Positions 42,528-52,865 are shown, counted from the first letter of the stretch. The stretch is 64,000 nucleotides of DNA from Paraburkholderia sp. BCC1886 (GCF_900996245.1 NZ_CAAJGK010000045.1:78448-142447); one strand, 5' to 3'. Made by a program: numbers and translations. The notes: generated from the letters alone by a model not told the origin.

Positions 42528-44762
42528 ATGGCTATCAATTTTGAAAACCGCTACACCGACGTGTCCGGACCGGACGAGTTGCACCTGTCGGACTACTTGC
42601 GCACGATCGTGCGCGGCTGGCGCACCATTCTCACGGTGACGCTGATCGCACTGGCGCTGGGATGCGCCTATGCGTTCCTTGCGCCGCCCACGTATCGTGC
42701 GGACGTGCTGTTCCACGTCGAAGACAAGACGGCCAACGGCAACGCGAACGGCAAGGATTCCTTGCCGCCGCTCACCGGCATGTTCGACACCAAGCCGTCG
42801 ACGGCGGCCGAGATCGAGCTGCTGAAGTCGCGCCTCGTGACGGAAGACACCGTCAAGAAGCTGCACCTCGATATCACCGCCACGCCGCGCTATCTGCCGT
42901 TCGTCGGCGGACTGCTGGCGGGGCTGGTGAACGGGCAGTGGGGCTTCAAACTGCCGCACTTCATCAATCTGTCCGGCTATGCGTGGGGTGACGAGAGCAT
43001 CGCCGTGTCGCAGTTCGATACGGCCAAGGAGATGTACGACACCACCTTCACGCTGATCGCCGGCGGCGGCGACACCTACGTGCTGCGCGACAGGAACGGC
43101 ATTGCCCTGCTGTCGGGCAAGGTCGGCGAAACCGTGCAGACCGATACGGCCGATGGTCCGATCAGCCTGCACGTCGACAAGCTGGTCGGCACCGAAGGCT
43201 CGCGTTTCGAACTGACGCGCGCCTCGACGCTCAGCACGGTGGACCGTCTGCAGAAACAACTGGTGGTTGCCGAAACCACGCTGCAATCGGGCGTGATTCG
43301 CGCGAGCCTCGAAGGCGGCGACAGCGCGCTGACCGCGGCGATCGTCAACAGCATCGCCCAGGAGTTCGTGCGCCAGGACGTGGCGAGCCGCTCGACGGAA
43401 GCCGAGCACATGCTGGCGTTCCTCGACCAGCAACTGCCCGGCCTGCGCAAGGAACTCGACGACGCCGAACAACGCTACAACAAATTCCGAAACACGCACG
43501 GCACTGTCGATCTCGGCGAAGAAAGCCGGTTGCTGCTGCAACAGATCGTCGATAACAAGACCAAGCTGCTCGACCTGCAACAGCAACGCGCCGAGATGTC
43601 GCAACGCTTTACGCCGAATCACCCGGCGGTTGCCGCGCTCGACGCGCAGATCGCCGCCTTGCAGGGCGCGCAGAACAACATGAACCGCAGCGTGTCGGTC
43701 ATGCCCGACACCGAGCAGACCGCCTTGCGTCTGCTGCGCGACGTGCACGTCGACACGGACCTGTACACCAACCTGCTGAACAGCGCGCAGCAACTGCGCG
43801 TGGCGAAGGCGGGGCAGGTGGGCGACGTGCGCGTGGTCGACTTCGCCGAAGCGCCGGACGAACCGGTGCGCCCGAAACGCGTGCTGGCGATCCTGATCGC
43901 GCTGGGCGGCGGTCTCGTGCTCGGCATCCTGCTGACCTTCTTCAAGCGCGCGATGTATGGCGGCGTGGAGCGTCCCGACGAACTCGAAGCCATGCTCGGC
44001 ATTCCGGTGTTCGCGGTCGTGCCGCGCAGCCAGACGCAACTGCGCCTGCAGGAAAACGTGATGCTGCGCCGGCGCGGTCTGCATGTGCTCGCCCAGCAGG
44101 CGCCGGAAGACATCGCCGTGGAAGGCGTGCGCAATCTGCGCACCTCGCTGCAACTGTCGCTCGATCACGCCGAGAACAACGTCGTGATGATCACCGGTTC
44201 GCGGCCCGACAGCGGCAAGTCGTTCCTCTCGGTGAACCTCGCGGCGCTGGTCGCTTCGGCACAGAAGCGCGTGCTGATCATCGACGGCGATATGCGGCGC
44301 GGCGATGTCCACTCGCATTTCGGCATCAGCCATCAACCGGGCTTGTCCGACGTATTGAGCGGCGGCGACCTGAGCGCGATGATCCAGCGCGACGTGCTGC
44401 CCGGCCTGGACGTGCTCGCCAAAGGCGCGCTGCCTGCACACCCGGCCGAACTGCTGTCGAGCAAGCGCTTCGAAACGATGCTCGAAGAATTGAAGTCGCA
44501 CTACGACATCGTGATCGTCGATACGCCGCCGGTGCTCGCGGTCACCGACTCCACGCTGATCGGCAAGTACGCCGGCACGACTTTACTGGTGGTGCGCCAC
44601 GGCCGCCATCCGCTGAACGAAATCAACGAGACGGCCAAGCGTCTGCGCAACGGCGGTGTCGCGCTGCGCGGCGTGCTGCTCACCGATGTGCCGCAGGAAG
44701 GCGCCTTCCTCGGCTCGGGTTATCAGGGAGGGTATTACGGATACGACAGCGTGGCCGGTTGA
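42528..44762 (+). CDS. wzc: Polysaccharide co-polymerase / BY-kinase (Wzc/BceF-like)
   Basis: 744 residues; ATG at 42528 (a GTG at 42519 is also in frame). Wzz-type chain with transmembrane segments near 28-50 and 455-475, coiled-coil region between about 290 and 380, and a C-terminal kinase with Walker A GSRPDSGKS (about 553-562), Walker A' LIIDGDMRRG and IVIVDTPPVL. The tail GYQGGYYGYD has four tyrosines within ten residues, the expected autophosphorylation cluster. It controls polymer length and export. The partner phosphatase (Wzb/BceD) is not encoded in this locus. Confidence 0.95.
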   Translation: MAINFENRYTDVSGPDELHLSDYLRTIVRGWRTILTVTLIALALGCAYAFLAPPTYRADVLFHVEDKTANGNANGKDSLPPLTGMFDTKPSTAAEIELLKSRLVTEDTVKKLHLDITATPRYLPFVGGLLAGLVNGQWGFKLPHFINLSGYAWGDESIAVSQFDTAKEMYDTTFTLIAGGGDTYVLRDRNGIALLSGKVGETVQTDTADGPISLHVDKLVGTEGSRFELTRASTLSTVDRLQKQLVVAETTLQSGVIRASLEGGDSALTAAIVNSIAQEFVRQDVASRSTEAEHMLAFLDQQLPGLRKELDDAEQRYNKFRNTHGTVDLGEESRLLLQQIVDNKTKLLDLQQQRAEMSQRFTPNHPAVAALDAQIAALQGAQNNMNRSVSVMPDTEQTALRLLRDVHVDTDLYTNLLNSAQQLRVAKAGQVGDVRVVDFAEAPDEPVRPKRVLAILIALGGGLVLGILLTFFKRAMYGGVERPDELEAMLGIPVFAVVPRSQTQLRLQENVMLRRRGLHVLAQQAPEDIAVEGVRNLRTSLQLSLDHAENNVVMITGSRPDSGKSFLSVNLAALVASAQKRVLIIDGDMRRGDVHSHFGISHQPGLSDVLSGGDLSAMIQRDVLPGLDVLAKGALPAHPAELLSSKRFETMLEELKSHYDIVIVDTPPVLAVTDSTLIGKYAGTTLLVVRHGRHPLNEINETAKRLRNGGVALRGVLLTDVPQEGAFLGSGYQGGYYGYDSVAG

Positions 44763-44838
44763 ACCAGCCGGCCTCTGACCGGACGTTCGACCGTGCCGAC
44801 GCACGGGGTTTTGCCAAGCTCAACGAGGAGAAGGTTCC

Positions 44839-45957
44839 ATGGAACGTAAGGTCGCGCTGATTACCGGGATTACCGGGCAGGATGGGTCGTATCTGGCCGA
44901 GCTACTGCTCGCCAAGGGTTACGACGTGCACGGCATCAAACGCCGGGCGTCGCTGTTCAACACGGATCGTATCGATCACCTCTATCGCGATCCGCACGAT
45001 CCCGAACAGAGACTGTTTCTGCATCACGCCGATCTGACCGATTCGACCAGCCTGCTGCGCGTGATCCAGCGCGTGGAGCCCGACGAAATCTACAACCTCG
45101 CGGCGCAAAGTCACGTCGCGGTGTCGTTCGAAGAGCCGGAGTACACCGCGAACGCGGACGGTCTGGGCACCCTGCGCATTCTCGAGGCAATCCGCATCCT
45201 CGGGCTGCAGGAGAAGACGCGTTTCTATCAGGCCTCGACCTCCGAGCTGTACGGTCTCGTGCAGCAGGTCCCGCAGTCGGAAACCACGCCGTTCTATCCG
45301 CGTAGTCCGTATGCGGTCGCCAAGCTGTTCGCTTACTGGACCACGGTCAATTACCGCGAGGCCTACGGGCTGTATGCGTGCAACGGCATTCTGTTCAATC
45401 ACGAATCGCCGGTGCGTGGCGAGACGTTCGTCACGCGCAAGATCACGCGCGCCGTTGCGCGTATCGCGGTCGGCATGCAAAAGACGCTGTATCTGGGCAA
45501 TCTGTCGGCGCTGCGCGACTGGGGCCATGCCCGCGATTACGTGGAGATGCAGTGGCGCATGCTGCAACAGCCGCAGCCGGAAGACTTCGTCATCGCCACC
45601 GGCGTGCAGTACAGCGTGCGTCAGTTCGTTCAGCATGCGGCGGCCGAACTGGGCGTGACCGTGCGCTTCGAAGGAACGGGCGTGGATGAAATCGGCATCG
45701 TCGAGAAGGTCGAGGGGCGCGAGATCAAGATGTCGCCCGGCGATGTGATCGTGCGCGTCGATCCGCGTTACTTCCGCCCCGCCGAAGTGGAAACGCTGCT
45801 GGGCGACCCGTCCAAAGCGCACGCGCGGCTCGGCTGGCAGCCCACCACCTCGTTCGCCTCGCTCGTCAAGGAGATGGTGCGCTCGGATTACCAGCTCGCG
45901 CGACGCGACGCGCTGGTGACGCTGGCCGGTTTCACGGCGCTGGAACATCACGAGTAA
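44839..45957 (+). CDS. gmd: GDP-mannose 4,6-dehydratase
   Basis: 372 residues, extended SDR family. NADP loop [17 protein letters not shown] at the N-terminus, [19 protein letters not shown], the catalytic S/T-Y-x3-K as [10 protein letters not shown], and [19 protein letters not shown], all typical of Gmd. It converts GDP-mannose to GDP-4-dehydro-6-deoxy-mannose. ATG at 44839 with AACGAGGAGAAGG upstream. Next gene fcl starts 5 bp after its stop. Confidence 0.96.
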   Translation: MERKVALITGITGQDGSYLAELLLAKGYDVHGIKRRASLFNTDRIDHLYRDPHDPEQRLFLHHADLTDSTSLLRVIQRVEPDEIYNLAAQSHVAVSFEEPEYTANADGLGTLRILEAIRILGLQEKTRFYQASTSELYGLVQQVPQSETTPFYPRSPYAVAKLFAYWTTVNYREAYGLYACNGILFNHESPVRGETFVTRKITRAVARIAVGMQKTLYLGNLSALRDWGHARDYVEMQWRMLQQPQPEDFVIATGVQYSVRQFVQHAAAELGVTVRFEGTGVDEIGIVEKVEGREIKMSPGDVIVRVDPRYFRPAEVETLLGDPSKAHARLGWQPTTSFASLVKEMVRSDYQLARRDALVTLAGFTALEHHE

Positions 45958-45962
45958 ACGCG

Positions 45963-46919
45963 ATGAACAAACAAGCACGCATTTTCGTGGCGGGCCACCG
46001 CGGCATGGTGGGCTCCGCGCTGGTCCGGCGGCTCGCCGCCGAGGGGTATTCCAACGTCGTCACGCGGACCCGGGCCGAGCTCGATCTCACGGATCAGGCC
46101 GCCGTCAACCGCTTCTTCGAGGTCGAGCAGATCGACGTGGTGCTGCTTGCGGCGGCGCGCGTGGGCGGCATCTTCGCCAACGCGTCGCAGCCGGGTCAGT
46201 TCATCTACGAAAATCTGGTGATCGAAACCAACGTGATTCATGCGGCGTATCGGGCGCGCGTCGAGCGGCTGGTGTTCTTCGGCTCGTCGTGCATCTACCC
46301 GAAGCTGTGTCCGCAGCCGATTCGCGAAGAGTACCTGCTGGGCTCGGCGCTGGAGCCGACCAACGACGCCTACGCAATTGCCAAGATTGCCGGGCTGAAG
46401 CTGTGCGAGGCGTACAACCGCGAATACAACACGCAGTACGTGTCGCTGATGCCGACCAATCTGTACGGCCCCAACGACAACTACGACCTGAACAGCAGTC
46501 ACGTCTTGCCGGCGCTGCTGCGCAAGGCGCACGAAGCGCGGCTCGACGGTTTTCCGTCGCTGATGGTGTGGGGCTCGGGCACCCCGCGCCGCGAGTTCCT
46601 GCATGTGGACGATCTCGCCGCCGCCACGCTGTTCGTGCTCGAGAACGACATCACGGACGGGCTCTTCAACGTCGGCGTCGGTGAAGACCTGGCGATTCGC
46701 GAACTCGCAGAGTGCATCTGCAAGGTGGTGGGTTTCGAAGGCGAGCTGGTGTTCGACGCGTCCAAGCCCGACGGAACACCGCGCAAGCTGCTCGACGTCT
46801 CGCGGCTCGCGCAGATGGGGTGGCGCGCGAGCATCGGACTGGAGGAGGGTATCGCGGCGACGTATCGCGATTTCGTGGAGACCTACGCGAGTACGGGCGC
46901 CGCGGCGCTGCAGGCGTAG
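45963..46919 (+). CDS. fcl: GDP-L-fucose synthase
   Basis: 318 residues. [18 protein letters not shown] (NADP loop), [20 protein letters not shown] and [19 protein letters not shown] (Tyr-x3-Lys) identify the epimerase-reductase that turns Gmd product into GDP-L-fucose. It closely follows gmd, so fucose supply is coupled to EPS synthesis. An RMD-type reductase giving D-rhamnose is less likely from these motifs. Confidence 0.95.
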   Translation: MNKQARIFVAGHRGMVGSALVRRLAAEGYSNVVTRTRAELDLTDQAAVNRFFEVEQIDVVLLAAARVGGIFANASQPGQFIYENLVIETNVIHAAYRARVERLVFFGSSCIYPKLCPQPIREEYLLGSALEPTNDAYAIAKIAGLKLCEAYNREYNTQYVSLMPTNLYGPNDNYDLNSSHVLPALLRKAHEARLDGFPSLMVWGSGTPRREFLHVDDLAAATLFVLENDITDGLFNVGVGEDLAIRELAECICKVVGFEGELVFDASKPDGTPRKLLDVSRLAQMGWRASIGLEEGIAATYRDFVETYASTGAAALQA

Positions 46920-47019
46920 ACGGCAGCCGACAAACACACACGCAACGGAATCCGACCGCTGTGCGTGAGCCCGTGCGGGCCACGCCGGCAGGAACGATCA
47001 ATCGAGGAGCCCAATAAAA

Positions 47020-48162
47020 ATGACAGCGTCAGTCAAGATCTTCCACAACGTCGTGTGGTCGCGCCATAAAGGCGTGGTGTTTTCCGCGTTGCATAACATT
47101 TCCGCGTCGGGCGCGATTCGCTACTCGATGGTGCAGATTGCCGATACCGAGCACGATCGGGTCGGCTTCTCCGATGTCGATTATTCGTTCCACCGCTACC
47201 CGATGCAAAAGCTCTTCGACGGCTGCTACGAAGACGTGCCGACCACCACGCTGATCGCGCGGCTCACGTGGGAAGTGCTGCGTGCCAAAGCCGACCTGAT
47301 CGTGCTGCCGGGTTATCACCGGCCGGAATACTGGGCGATGCTGGCGGCGTGCATCGTCACCGGCAAACGGCGCGCGGTGTTCTGCGACTCGACCGCGCGC
47401 GACCGGCCGAAGAAGCTGCTCACGTCGATTCCGAAGCGGGTGTTCTTCTCGCTGTGCGACGGCTACTTCGGTTTCGGCGAGCGCAGCCGCGAATATCTGA
47501 TGTCGCTCGGCGCCAAGCGCGAAAAGATTTTCGTCCCCTGTCAGGCTGCCGCGTTGCCGGGTTCGTTCTCGCCCGAGCGTGCGCTCGTCGAACGGGTGGC
47601 GGCGCGCGCCGGTAATCCGCCGGTGTTTCTGTATGTCGGCCGGCTCTCCGAAGAGAAAGGCATCGGCACGCTGATCGAAGCGTTCGCCGGCTTGCGCCGG
47701 CGCATTCCGGCGGCGCGTCTGCGCATCGTCGGCACCGGGCCGATGGCCGACGTACTGCACGCGAAAGTGGCCGAACTCGAACTGGGCGATGCGGTCACCT
47801 TCGCCGGCAGTCTGCAGGACGAACCGCTCACGCGCGAATACTACGGCGCTACCTGCATGGTGTTGCCGAGCTACAGCGAGCCGTGGGGACTCGTCGTCAA
47901 CGAGGCGCTCGCGCACGGTTGCCCGACGATCGTCAGCGAAAGTTGTGGTTGCGTGCCGGAACTCGTGATCGACGGCGTGAGCGGTTACGCCTTCACCGCG
48001 GGCGACGTCGCCGGTCTGCAGCGCACGATGTTGAAGGCGATGGAGGCGTTCGCCGACACCGCCGGCACCGCGCATCGCTGTATGGACGTGATCAGCCGGT
48101 TCGATCCGCCGTCGGCCGCGGCGAGTATCGCCCGCGGCTGCGCATTGATGCTGAGCGACTGA
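47020..48162 (+). CDS. Glycosyltransferase family 4 protein
   Basis: 380 residues. GT4 motifs: FLYVGRLSEEKGIGTLIEAF, RLRIVGTGPMADVL, CMVLPSYSEPWGLVVNEALA (E-x7-E type) and GCPTIVSESCGCVPELV. It follows fcl by 100 bp with CGAGGAG upstream. It probably adds one sugar of the repeat unit in the cytoplasm; fucose or mannose donor is plausible from context only. Confidence 0.9.
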   Translation: MTASVKIFHNVVWSRHKGVVFSALHNISASGAIRYSMVQIADTEHDRVGFSDVDYSFHRYPMQKLFDGCYEDVPTTTLIARLTWEVLRAKADLIVLPGYHRPEYWAMLAACIVTGKRRAVFCDSTARDRPKKLLTSIPKRVFFSLCDGYFGFGERSREYLMSLGAKREKIFVPCQAAALPGSFSPERALVERVAARAGNPPVFLYVGRLSEEKGIGTLIEAFAGLRRRIPAARLRIVGTGPMADVLHAKVAELELGDAVTFAGSLQDEPLTREYYGATCMVLPSYSEPWGLVVNEALAHGCPTIVSESCGCVPELVIDGVSGYAFTAGDVAGLQRTMLKAMEAFADTAGTAHRCMDVISRFDPPSAAASIARGCALMLSD

Positions 48163-48267
48163 ACGACTGAACGGGCGAAGAGACCGCCTGCTCAGCCAGT
48201 TAAATACCCCCTTCGACCGACAACCCGCATCGAGTATGCGAAGCCTTAACTCGCTCTGGCAGCCATC

Positions 48268-49626
48268 ATGAAGATCCTGATCTACGGCCTCAATTACGCG
48301 CCCGAACTGACCGGGGCCGGCAAATACACCGCGGAAATGGCCGCGTTGCTGGCGGGCCGGGGTCACGAGGTGAGAGTGGTTTGCGCACCGCCGTACTATC
48401 CGGAATGGCGGGTGGCGAAGGGCTTCGCGGCATGGCGCTACCGGCGTGAAGAGCGCGACGGCGTGACCTTGTGGCGCGCGCCGCTGTGGGTGCCGAAGCG
48501 TCCCGGTGGCGCGAAGCGAATGCTGCATCTGGCGAGTTTCGCGCTGAGTTCTTTACCCGTGCTCGCATGGCAGGCGCTGTGGCGTCCCGATGCGGTGATG
48601 CTGATTGCGCCGACCTTGATGTGCGCGCCCGGCGTGCTGACATTGGCGCGTGTCACGCGTGCGAATGCGTGGCTGCACATTCAGGATTACGAGGTGGATG
48701 CCGCGTTCGATCTGGGCTTGCTGAAGAACTCGCGCGCGGCAAAAATCGCACGCTGGCTCGAAAGCGGATTGCTGCGCCGCTTCGATGCGGTCTCGTCGAT
48801 CACGCGGCAGATGAGCGCGCGCGCGACGACCAAAGGCGTCGATCCGGCACGCGTCGTCTGTCTGCCGAACTGGGTCGACGTATCGGCCATTTTCCCGTTG
48901 ACGGAACCGAGCGACTACCGCCGCCTGCTGGGTCTGCCGGAGCAGCAGAAGGTGGTGCTGTATTCCGGCAACATGGGTTCCAAGCAGGGGATCGAAACAC
49001 TGGCCGATGCGGCGGCGTTGCTCGCCGCGCGCACGGACATCACGTTCGTGTTCTGCGGCAGCGGCGCGGCGCGCGAAACGCTGCTCGAGCGCTGCGCCGC
49101 GCTGACCAATTGCGTCTTCATGCCGCTCCAGCCAATGGAGCGTCTGAACGATCTGCTCAATCTCGCCGACATCCACGTGCTGCCGCAACGCGGCGACGCC
49201 GCCGATCTCGTGATGCCCTCGAAGCTGACCGGCATGTTCGCCAGCGGACGCGCAACCGTCGCGATGGCGCGCCGCGGTACCGCGCTCTACGAGGCCGTTG
49301 CGCCGCGCGGCGTCGTCGTGCCGCCGGAAAACGCAAAGGCGCTGGCGGCGGCGATCGTGGTGCTGGCGGGCGACCCCGAGCGTCGCGCGGCACTCGGCAA
49401 GGCCGCACGACTCTACGCGGTGCGTGCGTTGTCGCCGGAGGCGACCTTGTCGGAGTTCGAGGAGCGGCTCGCGTTACTGTGCCGCAAGACGGCCGACGCG
49501 CGAGTCAAACAGGTCAGGCGGGTTCTGCATGTGCGGCGCAAGGCGACGTCGTTCGGTGTGAACCCGGCTGCTATTCCCGTCACGCCCGTCGAACCCGGCA
49601 CCGTGGAGGAAGCCGCGCCGGAGTAA
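48268..49626 (+). CDS. wcaI: WcaI-like glycosyltransferase
   Basis: 452 residues. MKILIYGLNYAPELTGAGKY and CAPPYYPEWRVAKGFAAWRY at the N-terminus are characteristic of colanic acid transferase WcaI; later come LYSGNMGSKQGIETLADAAA and HVLPQRGDAADLVMPSKLTG. The C-terminus carries a Lys/Arg-rich then Pro-rich tail of about 50 residues that is not part of the GT fold. Likely an early transferase on the lipid-linked glucose. Confidence 0.9.
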   Translation: MKILIYGLNYAPELTGAGKYTAEMAALLAGRGHEVRVVCAPPYYPEWRVAKGFAAWRYRREERDGVTLWRAPLWVPKRPGGAKRMLHLASFALSSLPVLAWQALWRPDAVMLIAPTLMCAPGVLTLARVTRANAWLHIQDYEVDAAFDLGLLKNSRAAKIARWLESGLLRRFDAVSSITRQMSARATTKGVDPARVVCLPNWVDVSAIFPLTEPSDYRRLLGLPEQQKVVLYSGNMGSKQGIETLADAAALLAARTDITFVFCGSGAARETLLERCAALTNCVFMPLQPMERLNDLLNLADIHVLPQRGDAADLVMPSKLTGMFASGRATVAMARRGTALYEAVAPRGVVVPPENAKALAAAIVVLAGDPERRAALGKAARLYAVRALSPEATLSEFEERLALLCRKTADARVKQVRRVLHVRRKATSFGVNPAAIPVTPVEPGTVEEAAPE

Positions 49627-49657
49627 TCCGGCACGCGGCCAGTTCATGCTTGCGACT

Positions 49658-50161
49658 TCACCACGGCGAACGGTAGACACCCCGCTTGCCCGCGGCGTAG
49701 GGATCGGCGTAAGCGTTCTTCGTCGTGCCGGCTGCTTGCTGGCCGGCGCCATTCGGCGTGCCCGGCTGGGCCGCGACGCGCATCTCGCCGTTGGCCGGTC
49801 GCGCCACTTTGCGTTTGCCGGGCGCGGCGGGTGCGGGCTGATCGCCGCCGAGCACGGTCATGCGTCGTTCGTCGAGCAGGGCCGCGCGCTGCGGATCGTC
49901 ACCGTTGCCTTGTGCACCGATATCGCCGTATGCGCCCGGTCCGCCGAGCAGTTGCTGTTCGCTGGTGCGTTGCTTCATGCGCGCATCGTTGCGAGTGTTG
50001 GCCGGGGCGTTCGTCAGCGCGCCGTAGCCGTTGGCGGTGGGTACTGCGGGCGTGACGTTCTGCGCGAAAGCCGGCATCGTGCAAGCCGCTATTGCGATGC
50101 ACGCGCAACGCGTCGCATAGGTACAAGTGAAGCGAAGCATTGGAGTGGAGTGGTGGTTCAT
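49658..50161 (-). CDS. Secreted hypothetical protein
   Basis: 167 residues; ATG at 50161 behind GAGG. Signal peptide about 1-34 (ends TMPAFAQN). The mature part is low in hydrophobics, rich in Ala, Gly, Asn and Pro: TANGYGALTNAPANTRNDAR, QLLGGPGAYGDIGAQGNGDD, and it ends AYADPYAAGKRGVYRSPW. No recognised domain. It is transcribed against the EPS genes on both sides. Confidence 0.6.
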   Translation of the reverse strand: MNHHSTPMLRFTCTYATRCACIAIAACTMPAFAQNVTPAVPTANGYGALTNAPANTRNDARMKQRTSEQQLLGGPGAYGDIGAQGNGDDPQRAALLDERRMTVLGGDQPAPAAPGKRKVARPANGEMRVAAQPGTPNGAGQQAAGTTKNAYADPYAAGKRGVYRSPW

Positions 50162-50304
50162 CGTGGTCCTCGTAGGAGTGCTCCCGTGTTGAGTCATCGT
50201 GCGCCAGGCTGCCCACGTGCAGCCGCCAAAACGCTTGCCCTCGCGGCCACGGCGTCGAGTGAGTGGAGTGTCCACAACATAATGAAGCCAGAGGAGAAAC
50301 CGTG

Positions 50305-50925
50305 ATGGGTACCGTTGCCGACGATCCGCAATTCGCACATGCATCACCCGTTGAAGGCACCGTCGATGTCGGCCCCGTCATCGATCTGAGCCTCGCTGGA
50401 AAGGGCAATTACGTCGCGAAGCGCGGCGCGTTGATCGAACTGCTGTGGTTCGTCATCGAAGCCTGTGTGATCAACAACAAGCTGCTGCCGATCTCCGCCG
50501 TGCGCGTCGCGTTGCTGCGTCTGTTCGGCGCGAAGATCGGCGAAGGCTGCCGCTTCGTTCATCCGCTGCGCGTGAAGGCGCCATGGAATCTCGAAGTGGG
50601 CGACAAGTGCTGGTTCGGCGTCGACGTGTGGATTTACAACCAGGCGCTGATCCGTATCGGTTCGAACGTCTGCATCTCGCAAGGCACGTTTCTCACGGCG
50701 GGCTCACACGATATGAGCGACACCATGGACCTGCACGTCGCGCCGATCGTCATCGAAGACGGCGTGTGGATCACCTCGAAATGCGTGGTGCAGATGGGCG
50801 TGACGATCGGCCGTTCCGCGGTGGTGACGCCATTGTCCGTCGTGCACCGTTCGCTCGATGCGGAAGGCGTGTATGGGGGCAATCCGTGCCGCTTCATCCG
50901 CAAACGTTTTATGTCCGTGGCCTGA
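50305..50925 (+). CDS. wcaF: WcaF-like colanic acid acetyltransferase
   Basis: 206 residues; ATG at 50305 with GAGGAGAAAC upstream. Left-handed beta-helix acetyltransferase with the WcaF/NodL-type segments NYVAKRGALIELLWFVIEA, FGAKIGEGCRFVHPLRVKAP, GVDVWIYNQA, SQGTFLTAGSHDMSDTMDL (His in AGSHD) and GVWITSKCVVQMGVTIGRSA. It O-acetylates a sugar of the repeat unit using acetyl-CoA. Gene name by similarity to the colanic acid locus. Confidence 0.9.
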   Translation: MGTVADDPQFAHASPVEGTVDVGPVIDLSLAGKGNYVAKRGALIELLWFVIEACVINNKLLPISAVRVALLRLFGAKIGEGCRFVHPLRVKAPWNLEVGDKCWFGVDVWIYNQALIRIGSNVCISQGTFLTAGSHDMSDTMDLHVAPIVIEDGVWITSKCVVQMGVTIGRSAVVTPLSVVHRSLDAEGVYGGNPCRFIRKRFMSVA

Positions 50926-51006
50926 ACCACAGACATCCCGGCGGCGGATTCTTAATCTGAAGAGACCGGCTGCACGTTGCAATGCTTGCACATGATGGGA
51001 GTTGGG

Positions 51007-52752
51007 ATGTTCATCGATACTCGCACGCTCGAACAGAACACGGTCGTTGAGACGACGGTGTGCATCATCGGCGCAGGTGTGGCAGGCATCACGCTGGCGC
51101 TGGAAATGTCGCGTGCCGGTGTGGATACCTGCCTGCTCGAAAGCGGCGGCTTCGGTCCCGACGATGAAACCCGCGACCTCTATCGCGGCGAGAATGCCGG
51201 GCTGCCGTACACGTTCGCCGACGGTTCGCGCAGCCGCTATTTCGGCGGCAGCAGCAATTGCTGGGGCGGCTGGTGCCGCCCGCTCGATCCGTGGGATTTC
51301 GACAAGCGCGACTGGATTGCGCACAGCGGCTGGCCGTTCGGTCTCGACGAACTGGCGCCGTACTACGCACGCACGCACGAGTTGCTCAAGCTCGGTCCGC
51401 AAACGTTCGACCCGGCGTATTGGGAGCGGGAAATCGGGCGCGGCGACGTGCGGCGCATTCCGCTCGCGACGGGCGACATGCGCGACACGGTCGCGCAGTT
51501 CAGTCCGCCGCTGCGTTTCGGTAAGGTGTATCGCGACGACCTCGCGAATTCGGCTCACGTGCGCGTGTTTCTGCATGCGAACGTGTTGAGCATCGACGCG
51601 GATGCGCAGGGCACTTCCGTGTCGCGTGTGCGGGTCGGCACGATCAGCGGACGGCGGATCTCGGTGTCGGCGAAGACCTTCGTGCTGGCCACCGGCGGCA
51701 TCGAGAATGCGCGTCTGCTGCTCACGTCGAACAACGTGCAGGCGGCGGGACTCGGCAACGGCCACGACCTCGTCGGCCGTTACTTCATGGATCATCCGCG
51801 CATGATGTCCGGCCGGCTCAAGTTCCGCCGCGGCATTGCACGCAACAAACTCTACGACATCAAATATCACTATCAGAACGCCGCTGTTTCCGCGCATGGC
51901 ACGAAGATCTCGTCACAGTTCGCGCCGACCGAGGAATGGATGGCGCGCGAGCAGTTGCTCAATTCGCGCGTCTGGCTGTACTCGCGCTGGTATGGCGAAG
52001 GCAGCGCCGGATCCGAGGCGTTGATCCGCTGCAAGGAAGCGCTGTTACAGAAGGATCAACCCGGCCGCAACGTCAAGGCCGATCTGCTGACCATGGCCGC
52101 GCATCCGCTGGATACGGTGGGCTTCGGTCTGGCCCGGCTGCTGCAATCGCCGGCGCTGATCACCGATGTGACGCTGCAGGCGATCGTCGAGGCGGTGCCG
52201 GACCCGGACAGCCGCGTCACGTTGTCGACCAGCCAGCGCGACCGGCTCGGCATGCCGCGCGTCAAAGTCGAATGGCGCATGGGCGACCAGGTGAAGCGCA
52301 CATTCGACAAGACGTTCCAGTTGCTCGCGCGCGAATTGCAGATGGCCGGTGTCGCCGACGTGGTGCTCGACGCGCCGCTCGAAGGTCGCGCATGGCCGAA
52401 GAAACTCGAAGGCACGTGGCATCACATGGGCACTACCCGCATGCACGATTCGCCACGCGAAGGCGTGGTCGATCGCAACTGCAAGGTGCATGGAATGAGC
52501 AATCTGTACGTGGGCGGCAGTTCGGTGTTTCCGACGGTCGGCGCCAACTTCCCCACTATCACGATTGCCGCGCTGTCGCTGCGGCTCGCGGGGCATCTGG
52601 TGCGGCAACTGGACCTTCCGGATAGCGTCGGCCATACGCGGAACGACACGTCGGCGAGCGTGATGAAGGCGATGTCGGCGGCGCCCCAGCCTCAGGTGGA
52701 GACGCTGCCGATTGCCGCGGCTACGCTAACGCCGCTGATGAAGGAACAGTGA
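51007..52752 (+). CDS. GMC-family FAD-dependent oxidoreductase within the EPS locus
   Basis: 581 residues; ATG at 51007 behind GGGAG. FAD-binding GAGVAGITLALEM (from about residue 22), RYFGGSSNCWGGWCRPLDPW, VLATGGIENARLLLTSNN, and C-terminal WHHMGTTRM plus SSVFPTVGANFPTITIAALS, the His-containing active-site region of GMC alcohol oxidoreductases. No signal peptide, so a cytoplasmic role is likely. These enzymes oxidise sugar or other alcohols. It lies 81 bp after the WcaF-like gene and before a terminator, as the last gene of the main + strand run. Oxidation of a nucleotide- or lipid-linked sugar is the suggested role. Confidence 0.87.
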   Translation: MFIDTRTLEQNTVVETTVCIIGAGVAGITLALEMSRAGVDTCLLESGGFGPDDETRDLYRGENAGLPYTFADGSRSRYFGGSSNCWGGWCRPLDPWDFDKRDWIAHSGWPFGLDELAPYYARTHELLKLGPQTFDPAYWEREIGRGDVRRIPLATGDMRDTVAQFSPPLRFGKVYRDDLANSAHVRVFLHANVLSIDADAQGTSVSRVRVGTISGRRISVSAKTFVLATGGIENARLLLTSNNVQAAGLGNGHDLVGRYFMDHPRMMSGRLKFRRGIARNKLYDIKYHYQNAAVSAHGTKISSQFAPTEEWMAREQLLNSRVWLYSRWYGEGSAGSEALIRCKEALLQKDQPGRNVKADLLTMAAHPLDTVGFGLARLLQSPALITDVTLQAIVEAVPDPDSRVTLSTSQRDRLGMPRVKVEWRMGDQVKRTFDKTFQLLARELQMAGVADVVLDAPLEGRAWPKKLEGTWHHMGTTRMHDSPREGVVDRNCKVHGMSNLYVGGSSVFPTVGANFPTITIAALSLRLAGHLVRQLDLPDSVGHTRNDTSASVMKAMSAAPQPQVETLPIAAATLTPLMKEQ

Positions 52753-52785
52753 AGGCCGCAGCCGACCCGGCTCTGGCCTGAATAA

Positions 52786-52824
52786 AAAACGGGAGATGGC
52801 GCTGGTTCGGCCGTCTCCCGTTTT
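52786..52824. terminator. Bidirectional terminator after the GMC oxidoreductase gene
   Basis: An 11-bp perfect stem (52786-52796 with 52814-52824) with A run on the left and T run on the right, between convergent genes ending at 52752 and 52866. Confidence 0.88.
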
Positions 52825-52865
52825 CTGACGATGACTGACGATGAGCAACGCAAAGCCGCCGCTTT

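Noticed and set aside
42492..44501. A 669-residue minus-strand ORF opposite the BY-kinase gene
   Set aside because: Antisense shadow; the kinase on the + strand is unambiguous.
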